Below, piece after piece: positions 1-10,600 of a DNA stretch of 64,000 nt (positions are counted from its first letter, which is position 1; each line of letters starts with the position of its first letter). Both the position numbers and the translations under genes were made by a program. The notes under the pieces are model-generated. The model was given only the letters and a program-made list of their open reading frames with translations. It did no database searches and was not told where the DNA came from. Source of the stretch: Trichoplax adhaerens (taxonomy: Eukaryota; Placozoa; Uniplacotomia; Trichoplacea; Trichoplacidae); the NCBI RefSeq assembly GCF_000150275.1, contig NW_002060954.1, positions 1,702,074-1,766,073 on the forward strand, written 5' to 3'.

Positions 1-549
1 AATGAATTATAGCCCAACCACGATTAAGAAATGATTGGATGTTTCTGATGACTGCATTTTAGGGTAATGCAATTTATCAGAATTTTAATCGTTGATTGGT
101 TCAATATAAATTAATTTCAATCGCTATTGTCGGGCTCCTAAATTGGCTGTAGTCATCCATCAAGGTTAGCATAAGGAATCTGATAATGAAATAATAAATA
201 TAACATAATACTTTTGTATGTTCAGTTTTGTAGCCGGTATGAGATATAGCTGCAATTTTACTTTACCCTATAAAATTCAAGGAATTTACCTCATTTATTG
301 CAACATAATGGAAGTGGGAGAAACATCTGGAATTTCATAGAGTTGACAGTTTTCAATATTGATGAAGTGGATACCTAATATGATGATGTAAAGAATACAA
401 CTACAGACTAGATTATTTAAAATCATAGGAGATCGTAATATATAACATTGATGATAGAATTTATTTGTTAGTATTTAAGGTTATTGTGGTCTAATACAAA
501 TTTCATTTGCAATCTTCAAATTTTTTAATATGATCCTTTTCTTTATCAG

Positions 550-723
550 GCCATCGATCATGTAAATTTTATTTCATCCATGTGGGATCCCTATCTCTTT
601 ACACAGTATGTAAAGCCTTTTACGGCTATCAATCAATTGATAATTGCGCTAATTAATCACATTACAGTCGCCTTTGGATATGATGCAAGCATTCTATTAC
701 GCAACTATAGTTGGCGTCGTTAA
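550..723 (+). CDS. Possible terminal exon of an unrecognised gene
   Basis: After an acceptor-like TTATCAG the frame stays open for 57 codons and ends in TAA at 721-723. That is long for sequence this AT-rich. The translation contains the segments SSMWDPYLFTQYVKPF and ends NYSWRR; its middle is hydrophobic. I recognise no family, and I could not find a convincing preceding exon in the 549 bases before it. It may be the last exon of a gene that starts outside the window, or a chance open frame. Confidence 0.25.
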   Translation, partial: AIDHVNFISSMWDPYLFTQYVKPFTAINQLIIALINHITVAFGYDASILLRNYSWRR

Positions 724-1020
724 CAGTAAGAAACGTGCAAACATCTGTTAACTAGATTTATGTCGAAAATAGATTACTTACAAGACATAGCTAGGTATGC
801 GAGATTGATTAATATGTGCAAATTGTTTATGGAAGCAGGATCGGTCATCGCGACAATGTGTTATCTTAGACGCTATCATTGTGTTGGTAAATGTCATTTT
901 TGACCTTGCCAATTTTCAACCGGTGATCAAGTTCTAAATAATTTCCTATCTTCAGCATAGGATTTAATGCAGAATTGCTTCAATCAATTTTAAAACCGTT
1001 CTATGGCAAGCATGCTGTTC

Positions 1021-1420
1021 TACTGTAAATATACAACAGAGGATTGTACTATAGTCGCTTCCTATTTTCGTACTTTTTTAATTATATGACTTTACGTGCT
1101 ATTTTTAGAGTCCTATTTGCCTTCCTGCAGAGTTGAAACCTGGAAAGATTTAGATCTCGGCTGCGCACAAATGCCTGTTGTAGATCTAGTTAAAAGGACC
1201 GTGTAACTTGATATAGAGTAAAAGTCAGTAAAAACAGACATTAACATACTATTCTTCTGTAAATATATAGTAGAGGATTGTACCACAATCGCTTCCATTT
1301 TAAAGTTCTATCTTCCTTCGCGCAGTATTGAAACTTGAAAAGGTCAGATCTCGGCTGCTCACAATAGACTGTGTAACTTGATACAGAATAATTGTCAGCA
1401 AAGTCAGACATTTTAATATG
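1021..1420. repeat. Local tandem duplication, unit about 235 bp
   Basis: Two diverged copies stand side by side. The block starting near 1024 (CTGTAAATATA, GAGGATTGTAC, TCGCTTCC, then GATCTCGGCTGC, TGTAACTTGATA and CAGACATT) is repeated in the same order from about 1257. The second copy is shortened by small deletions. Short open frames on the minus strand across this stretch simply follow the duplication and show no other coding sign. Confidence 0.75.
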
Positions 1421-1916
1421 CAATTTGCAATGATATCAGTAAAAATCACATAACTTGTGCAGGAAATGACAACTTCAGAGCATGTTTCGATATTAATTAC
1501 TTTAATATTGATGCAATCAGTCCATTACTAAGTGCACGTCTCAAGGTGTCATTGACAGCTATGTCTCCCATCTATTATTGCTCTGCACAGCACGACTTCA
1601 ATGAATGCTAGAATCTTCTCTAGTATGACTTGATAAAAGGCAAATATTCTCATTTATGTACGAGATTAGCTCCGGGCGTTTGTTAGGGCTAATTTAATAT
1701 CATAGAAGCTGCTGTTCGCATTCTGCGATCTATATAGAGCACTTTCCGCAGCGCAATTAATCCCAAAATATCAGGTTATTTCAATATTTTTTATATTACG
1801 ATGAGGTTTAGTAAGGATTGTAGAACTAGAATCTATATCATGGCTGTATGATTACAATATATCGAGAATTTGATCTTGGAAATTTCAGACAAGAACTACT
1901 AAAATTTTTGTAGCAG

Positions 1917-2060
1917 GTTCGTGCAGGGACTTCTAAAAAGACCCTTGCTTCCTGTCCACAGTACAATCACCGCACTGGCGTCCATGATGGGTTTGACTAC
2001 ACTCCGACTGACAGCCAGCTGGACTGCTATAGACAATCACTCAATGATCGACTTGTCCGC
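1917..2060 (+). CDS. Possible unassigned exon upstream of DCTN4
   Basis: The frame is open over 48 codons from TAGCAG|GTT to CGC|GTATTA. Base composition is much richer in G and C than the flanks, and the translation is not low in complexity (it includes DGFDYTPTDSQLDCYRQSL). The same frame stays open through DCTN4 exon 1 to about 2303. I cannot assign a family, and the segment may only be the CpG-rich promoter or 5' UTR of DCTN4. Confidence 0.22.
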
Positions 2061-2202
2061 GTATTAGTACAGTATATGAGGTTATGGTCTGTCTGGATAT
2101 CTGTACATCCGTTGCAAAACCGTATGACGCGCAAAAGTGAACAGGAGTGTGTGGTCACTGCGCAAGTGCAACGCCGCCGCTTAAGTGCTCACAGCAAGCA
2201 AG

Positions 2203-5200
2203 ATGGCGACTATTGGGATAGGGCCGCTTGCAACTGGTGCTCACGTCCTGTATTCCTGCTCCTGCAAGGAATTGGGAGAATTGGAAAGAATGTATTTTTG
2301 TAGACATTGCTTGAAGTTAAGATGTATCGATTGTGTATCTAACGAGGTAAAGTAGCGATTACAAAGAAATGAAATCCAATTGAATAGTGTCTACAGCTTT
2401 AAGTTAGTCAGTCGTCTAGTTCGCTGCCGAATGATGGAAAATAATTCGAAACAATTATGGTCTTTTTTTATATCCGGTCATCGATTTTTCATCGTTGATT
2501 TTGGTTATATTGTTCAATTCTATGCAATGATAACAATCTTATATATCCAGTCGCAGATCTTTCATGATTGATTTTAGAAGCACACTTATACAGTTCAATA
2601 CAATGCAATTATAGTAATCTACGGTAATAGTGCTTAGCGTACTCGTATATCAAGTCATAGATTTTTATCGTTGATTTTAGATATACTATTACACTTGTAC
2701 TGTTCAGTTCTATGCAATGATAGCACAATTTTATATTAAATCTTGATAACAAGTCATGGATTTTCATCATTGATATTAGAAGTACGGTTTAATTCCATGT
2801 AACGATAGCCGTCGTATGTATTCACTTATCCATCTTTCATCGTTGATTTTAGACATACGCGTACACTTAAACAGCTCAATTCTATGCAATAATGGCCGTC
2901 TTTTTTATTCAGTCATAGATCTTTTATCGTTAATTTTAAATATACAGTCTAATACTACGCAATGATAGCCATCTTTCATCGTTGATTTTAGATTTACACC
3001 TGTCCTGTATAGTTCAATTTTATATAATGGTAGTGTGGTGAATGGGTTTTATAACCCCTTAGGTTCGCAATCCAAGAAATATGAGTTATTAAAATTGAGC
3101 AAATCTCTAACTTGACAAAATTATTATTATTATACCTCAAATTGCTATAATACTGCTGTGATGAGCTGATACCACCACAAATAGCCATCTTACATATTCA
3201 GCCATAGATCTTTCATCGTGATTGTAGATGTAAAGCATAATTCTATGCATTGATTTTATGTCCAGTCTTACAGTACATCTTTCATCGTTGATTTTAGATG
3301 TACACCTCAAAAATTGTTGATTAACTTTATGCAAAATTTGCTACAACTTTTTTAAGTGTTACAATACTTTGATGATTTGACAGGTGGCATTGTACGTCTA
3401 ACAACTTTGGTTTTGATTTGCCTGTATCTGTAAATAGGTTGAATCGTTTTTTTGTCCAACTTGCTTAGAAAGTATGCCATCGGCTGAGGCTAGACAAAAA
3501 AGAAATAGGTAAGTGATAGGATTGTGTCCCTCTTGCCTGATATGATAACTATATTTGAACTAGACATTTGACCAGTGGAATTGATCTCACATTAAAGTTA
3601 TTAAAGTCACCCCTGTACGTATAAGCAGGGACGATTAAGTAAAAATTCGTGAAGGAAACTTTTCTTCTCGTCCAACATGGTTCATTATTACTACTTTAAG
3701 GATAATGTAGAATGCAATGAATTACTGTAAAAAGTTTTTCGTTGTACTACACATATACGAACACTGTATCTATTGTATTAACGAGTCGTGCAGTAATTGA
3801 TGTACTAAGGCATTTATGAATGTCTATATTGTAGATGCAGCAATTGTTTGGAATGTCCCTTATGCACCAACACTTTATCGGTCATTGCTACAGCCACTGA
3901 TGAGCCAGCAACTTTGGATAATGATAAAGAACCTGAAATTGAGCAAAAGAATGATACTGACTGTAAGATATTCACAATTACAGTATTCCGGCCAATTCTA
4001 TGACGTCTCAGTACATGCTACATTTTCATGATATTTTAACTACTTGATAATTATTCTACTCTTTTTAGTGAGTAAAATTTGATAATAGCTTATTATTATT
4101 CCAAAATATGCGTAGCTAAGGAAAACCATCCCGACAAAGAAGACTCTGAAGATAAATTATATTACTTGAGTTGCGGATTTTGTCGTTGGACATCAAGAGA
4201 TATTGGCTTACCGGATCAACAACAGAGTAGTGGGAAATGGCCCGAAGTAGAATTTCAAAATGCCAATAAGGTAAATTCGTTTAGTTTGATTTATTTGTAA
4301 TCGTTCTCTAAGAGCATGTAAATGCATATCAAATACCAGCTCTTAATTGACTGAAACGCGAATATATCTTCATCGGATGATTTTGACTAGGTTAACGAGC
4401 TGATAGAGTATTATCGCGGGGTTGAACAATTAGAAAGGGCTGAAAAAGATATAAAGATTCATAAAAGACGGAGGAGTACGTACATGTCAATTGGAACGGT
4501 AAGTTATCTGAATCTCAATAACAATGCTAGTTTTGCTTGATTGAGCGGCTAATGTTGTTTGCTGTATTCAATAGTGTCTAACAATTACTTTCCTAACTTG
4601 CCTCCAGGGTAAAATTTCTAGTTTTCAAAGGCGAAGCATGCATTCGCGAACTTCGAATGCATCTGCCATTTCGCTCGGGTCGTAAGTTGATAGCGAAGAC
4701 TACGTGTACATTATAGAGTTTCTTAACGTTATGGATGGAAATAACTGTTATCAATGAGAGGAAATAATGTCATCTTATTCAACGTAGTTTCCAAATAGCC
4801 ACTGGTCAAAAACCTAAGGATGCTGGCGTCAGTCAGTCAACCGAAGATCCGAAACGCACCTCAGAAGACATTCTGGAAGTTGGAAGTGAACAAAGTAATG
4901 GAATTAATTTAAACTGTAGATTAAACCGGTTATATTACTCATTATTAGACAACTTTATCCACTATTATATATCGATGATAAAATTTGCATATTTATATTG
5001 TATTTAGTTACAGGCCTAATGCAGAGACTCTGTTTTCCTAGTTGTCAGCCGAGCAAAGTAAAGTATGTTTATAATTTTTCGTCATGGTGATTGCAGCATA
5101 TGTATTGCTTTGGTGATAATATTAACATTAGTGCGATTTCAGTACTTGTGCAGCATAAGTAATCGAATCACTTCTTTGTATGTGTAGAGATTTAATGCCT

Positions 5201-6379
5201 ATTCGTAAGCATTTGCTAGCGAAAAAGTCCCAACGTTGTAAGGTTGGTTTGAATAGCCAAGCTACACTTTTGTGTAACTATTTTTAAATTCTTTAATGAT
5301 TGTTGATAATAAGATTGTTGCAATTCCCATTGTCTGCAAATACAGGAATGCGAACATAATTTATGCAAGCCAGAATTTAATCCATCTTCAATCAAGTTCA
5401 AGATACAACTGGTAGCTTGGTCAGTCTAAAGCATTCTAAACATAAACTTTAATTATTAACGTTATACTGAATTTACAGATTTTAATTGGTATGTACTTTA
5501 TCAATAGGCAATATACTCCACGCGTCATTATCACCCAGGTTCCAGACCTCTTGTTTAATCAGGTATGAACTCTTCTCCAGTGTATGTAATGCGATCCGGG
5601 TAGCAATATCGGTAGTCGTTTTTTCACGGAACCACTATCCGTTTACGATTCAAAATATTGATACAGGAGAATAAAGTCACTTTAACAATCATCAATCCTT
5701 TGGATGCGAGCGTAAAGTTCATCTTATCGCCATTGACCTTAAATGAAGATAAGCCAGTTCCGTTTCCTCAAACTGCTGAGGTAGGATTATAATGGCCAAG
5801 TTGTATTTTAATTGCTCGCTTTATTTTAGTATTTAAATTTCTTAAAAATGAATCGTTTCTTTAGATAATTCCACCGGAAAAAGAGTTAATACTTTCAGCG
5901 AAAGATGATTCAGCAGAATTTGACTATAGCGAAACTGCAGCATCTACTTTTAATGACGATCCTAGGTAAATTTATGTGCTAATGCGAAAATTTCCCGCTT
6001 AATAGTGTAATGTTATTGTTATCAATTTTGTCGTTGTTATAAATTTTGTATTTTTCGTGCACAAATAAAAGGATTGTGCTGGCAAGAAGAGCTAACAGAC
6101 TTAGTATTTATTGTCGAATAATACCGAAGAAAGCTTTCGGCCACGTTAAGGTATTTAATTATATTTGTGAAAAGATTTACTTACTACTTTGCTTTAGTAT
6201 TTCATGCAAGTAGTAAATTATTGACATTTTATGTAATTTATTATGCGCCTTTATAGTGCTCAGTGGTGCTAAAATATGACGGAAAAAGCATAAAGAAAGG
6301 TGATGCTGAGGCCTCGTGGATTGAACATCATGTACATTTAAATTTAGGAATAGTTTCTACAAAGCATAAGCAGACTTGA
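2203..6379 (+). CDS. DCTN4: Dynactin subunit 4 (p62)
   Basis: Subunit of the pointed-end complex of dynactin, the dynein cofactor for microtubule transport. Sixteen exons: 2203-2346, 3438-3508, 3835-3962, 4116-4270, 4391-4498, 4608-4681, 4788-4894, 5014-5057, 5143-5158, 5190-5242, 5346-5411, 5479-5562, 5667-5780, 5865-5965, 6072-6150, 6257-6379. Phases join throughout, giving 488 codons plus stop (human is about 460). The N-terminal half carries the zinc-binding cysteine pairs: FCRHC in exon 1, CPTC in exon 2, [10 protein letters not shown] in exon 3, and [15 protein letters not shown] in exon 4, a hallmark of p62. A further [16 protein letters not shown] segment spans exons 10-11, and VPP-like/[10 protein letters not shown] is in exon 14. 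The start is the ATG in CAAGATGGCG, just ahead of the first cysteine block. Exon 9 is only 16 nt. Intron 1 (about 1.1 kb) is filled by a decayed tandem repeat. Identity rests on recalled family sequence; exon 9 and the acceptor of exon 10 are the least certain points. Confidence 0.95.
2465..3320. repeat. Degenerate tandem repeat in DCTN4 intron 1
   Basis: At least seven decayed units of roughly 80-130 bp follow each other. Each has the core CATCGTTGATTTTAGA, then an A/T-rich step with ACAC or AC(A/T)T, then CAGTTCAATTCTATGCAATGATAG. Good copies of the core lie near 2486, 2667, 2834, 2976 and 3283, and related but more mutated ones near 2559 and 2927. The array occupies most of the intron and ends about 120 bp before exon 2. 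Confidence 0.85.
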
Positions 6380-6466
6380 TAGAATGACATATCATAGAGT
6401 CTACAGTTGAGTCGCAGCCTTTTTGTTTTAAGACAGATGTAATATAGATTGTTAGCCTGTTATATC

Positions 6467-6472
6467 AATAAA
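6467..6472 (+). terminator. Poly(A) signal AATAAA of DCTN4
   Basis: A canonical AATAAA lies 88 nt after the DCTN4 stop codon, inside TCAATAAATAATA. It is the first such hexamer downstream on this strand. Confidence 0.55.
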
Positions 6473-7691
6473 TAATATTTTTAAAGTTTTTCGCAATTTG
6501 TCCCTGGAAATGTATTTGTATCATATGTTAATTTAAAATTTTTGTTAGAGTTAGGCTTCCCGTTGTCTAATTTTACACTCACTAAGTTATCAATGGTGTA
6601 TTTTCTCGGCAATGATAATTTGAATCTATTTTTACTTTCGTGCTTAGCTAGAGATCTACTGAATGTTACTATAGTAACTCTTAAATTATAGCAAAAGAAA
6701 AGAACTTATTTTTCGCTGAAGATAATATTGTATTGATGGCGTCTTTTGAATACTGTTGATTATCGTACTTCAATGGGAATATGAAGTGTTGTAAATAATA
6801 TCGTAACGACTGTTAAAAATAAAGCAACCGCAATTACAAACTATCGATTATTGTGTATTTACATTTGTACAATTGTTTTGATACTGCAGTAAGAGAAAGG
6901 TTAATGCAAATGGTTTCTTAGCTGTTTATCACACTTAATGATACATTTACGAACAAATTTTAATACTGAGTGACTGTTGATAATATTTAAGAGTTACATG
7001 TAGATCATTATTCAACGACATCAAACGAAACGCTTACTTTGACATGAGGGTTGAGGTAAATATGGCAATTTTGATATTTTATTTACGTCTAGACCTAACT
7101 ATCATAACAATTCACAATGTCTAAATTAAGAGCATCATAACCAGATTATCATTACAAATATCAATTACTCTAGTAACCAAATTCATTATTTATCATTTCT
7201 TTTTAGTGGGTGTAAGCGTACAATAGACTTATACGTAATACTTCGTCAATTAACTTAATCGAAACTAGCTACAAGATTTCGTCTAGAATTCATTCTTCAT
7301 GATCGCCTGTAGTGGAGCAGGCAATAATTTTATTCGTTAAAGCGTACTATTGGCCTGCAATTTTGTATTTACTAAGAAGGAAAGATAATTATTTAAGGCT
7401 CACATAAAGTTACTGTTAGTCTTTCTATTACTCTTTAATGAAAGATTACACTAGGTTCAATTTAAAAAGGATACCGGTGTATGATTGATCACGTATTTGT
7501 TATTAGAAAGCTTAGCAATAATTTTTTATTATCGATCATTCTACTTATTCGTATTTCATGCGTATAGAAAAATCTTTTCATCTAATATCGCTAAAATATT
7601 ATTTATTACTATTCTAATACTCAACCATTATAATTCAGCGCATAAAAATGAGAATTAAGTCACATACTGTTATATCTAGTAGAAAAAGAAA
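6473..7691. other. Intergenic spacer, DCTN4 to P4HA copy 1
   Basis: About 1.2 kb of AT-rich sequence. I see no long frame, RNA gene or clear repeat. It must hold the promoter of the first P4HA copy, but I cannot point to an element. Confidence 0.6.
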
Positions 7692-10600
7692 ATGAACATT
7701 GGCAAGATCGCTATGATTTGGCTTAGTTACTTGCTGTTCAACTTACATTTATCTCTCGACTTATTCCATTCAGGTAAGGTTTTATCAATTTATTCATTCA
7801 CGTAAAAGTATAACATCGACTACAGTAAAGAATAAAGATTATAAATGACTGTAAATATTTAAACTATTTTGGAAGACCTCATCAGTTGCCAAGTAATTTC
7901 AAATACCTAGTCAATGTCTACTTGACACCAATTTGAGAGTAAATACTCAACGGCATGCTTAACTGCCACAGTATATAAGATCAATGGCAGAGTATAATAT
8001 CTGCTAGCATCGCTTACTGATTTGATTGTAACACATTGCATTTATTATTAAAAATTTTGACAGTGTGTCGAGCATCGACACCGATAGGCAATATTTTAAA
8101 CTTATAGTTTTACTAATGGGGATCAGATACGATTATTTGCTTAATTAATTTTTTCATACTTCTCCATTTTCAGTTTATGTAATCGTCCTATTTTAAACCC
8201 AATATCGTAGTAAATATTTAAAATGTCAAGAATAAAATCGTCAAAAATATTATGTTTGTAGTCATTATGAATTTTTAAACAAGATTCAATTCGATGATCT
8301 ATTTTTACTATATAAAAGCATACCTCGATATCCCAAGTGACACTGGTCCGATCATAATTAAGCATAATTCAATTTGATGTGAAGAAGAATTTATTTTAAC
8401 TAAAATCGATCACAATTTGAATTAATTATAATTAAGGTGCTGGTGCGAATCTATCCTTCGCAATTAGCGATGTTGAGAAATTGATAAAACTAGAAACGAC
8501 CCTTTCTCGAAATCTACATCGCTACGTTATGTTAGAAAGAGATAAAATTCAAGGATTAGAGCACCTTTTGAATATAATTGCGAATGATATAGATGATCAC
8601 GAAAGGAGTAATAAAGATGGCGAGCTACCATTGGCTAAGTTTCTGCTTATTAAGCGATTTGTACAGCATTGGCAGAAAGTTTATAAGATATCAATGGCTA
8701 AGAGCAATCAATGTAAGCAATTTAAAATAGAGAATTTGCACAGATTCCATTAGATTCCTATGTATAAGCTATTTATAACACGATGCAGTAAATAAATATT
8801 TAGACCGTACAGTGTGAACTAGTGTACAGCGAATGGGTACTTGATTTTCTGTAGTGTATTAAGTTTTTATAGGGTATTTATTAAGTATTACTTTCAAATA
8901 TAAACTAAAATAATTAATAATAAAGTACGAATAATGTCATATTTCAGCTTTAGTACCGGATTATGATGTCATTAGTAGGACTAATTTACTATATTTTTTC
9001 CGTATTTATGCATACATGCTTAGTTATGTTGAAATTATTGGCCGCAGCGAAAAGATTATTTCCCTCAATAGATGATTTAAATTATACAATAAAATCAATA
9101 TTGCGACTACAAGAGGTATACCATCTATCAGAAAGGGACTTATATCACGGAATTATTCAAGGTAGTAATCCTTTAGGAGTGAAATTAAATTGGCATGACT
9201 GTATTAAGATGGCAAATGGTGCAAAAGATAAAAAAAATTACTATCGAGCTTACAATTGGGCTATTGAAGCTGCTAAATATTGGAATAAAACAGGTTTAAT
9301 TAAGCAACATGAACAAGTTAAGAGGAGAATTTTACAGCCTTTAGCTATCTCTGCCTTTCAGGTAATACTAGCTACTCTATAATTCTCAAGAAATGGCTAC
9401 AAATTTTTAAAAGAAGTAACGACTTAACAACATAATTACATATATCTTAAAATGAAAAAAATACCACAGTATCCAATTAAGAAGCAAAAATGACGCGATA
9501 TTTAAAATGGAAATACAAATTTTTATAATTTTAATGTTAAAAAATTTTTTATTTTTTTAATAAATTTCGATTCGATTCAAGATTGGTAAGATCCAAGATG
9601 CACTGCATTATGTCCAAGAATTACTAAAATTAGGTACTGCTTTAGATTAAATTTGATATATCTTTACTTACTAGATATATAAACTTGCAAAATTTTCGAA
9701 ATATGGTACAGTATTATATTACTTATCGGAGAGAAATATATTTATTTATTTTAGAAATAGTTCAAAAATGGCTTCATAGGTATTTAGAAGGGATAACGTA
9801 GCATTAATTTATATTATGTAGTTAGCATTTGATAAATTTAGTCTAAATGTAATGCTAGTCGCTTATTCGTATAAAATAATAAACGAAGATTTTGAAATTA
9901 GGAGATTAAGACGATGAAACAGATCATCCTTAATTCGTTTAAAGACTCTTTTGAGTCGAAAGTATTAAATTAATTCCATATTTTATTAATTTTAAAAATC
10001 AATCCAATCTATATATTGATTTGTAACTGATAGACTATCAGCATTCTTCGAGATGTCACAAATATTTAGCTGGTACAATGTATTATAGGATTTTTGATAA
10101 TCACATCGTTACTGATAGTATGTGCATTTATGCTTTTGTATCCGGTATCAAAGTATTAGATAATATTAGCAAATTATCACGTATTATGAGCCACTCTAAA
10201 TCCTATAACTAGATCCGAATGATAAATTCGCAAACGAAGGTTATCAGAAGTGCAAGAAAGCAATTTCTCAGAGTAATGGAACCGAAGCTAATAAAATGGG
10301 AAACCATGTTAAACGTTACCTTCAAACTAAATTGGATTACTTACCAACCTATACTAAACTATGTCGTAGTCATAAGGTACAGATACTATACACTACGCAT
10401 CGGTATGTCTTCTTTATAATTACATAATTATAGAACGTGGATCTAGTAGTAGTAATCGTAAACACCCCATATTTTTATTAGAAATGTAGTGCGTATACAT
10501 GATGCAAAAGTGATTTAAGTATTTGTTTTATTGCATGCCCTAGAATTAGGTTTGTAGGTCATTCCTGATAATAAAATTATCTCGTAATCTTATATTATAC

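Larger units (their letters stand above)
1..2202. other. Mostly noncoding flank with possible orphan exons
   Basis: AT-rich sequence upstream of DCTN4. I recognise no known gene. It holds a local tandem duplication (about 1021-1420) and two open segments listed separately (550-723 and 1917-2060). From about 1920 to the DCTN4 start the sequence is visibly richer in G, C and CpG than its surroundings. This would fit a promoter or 5' UTR of DCTN4, an exon of an unrecognised gene, or both. Confidence 0.5.

Noticed and set aside
2076-2303. 75-codon frame starting upstream of DCTN4 and overlapping its exon 1
   Set aside because: Exon 1 of DCTN4 is read in a different frame with a clear cysteine motif. 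The overlapping frame is open mainly because of local GC richness.
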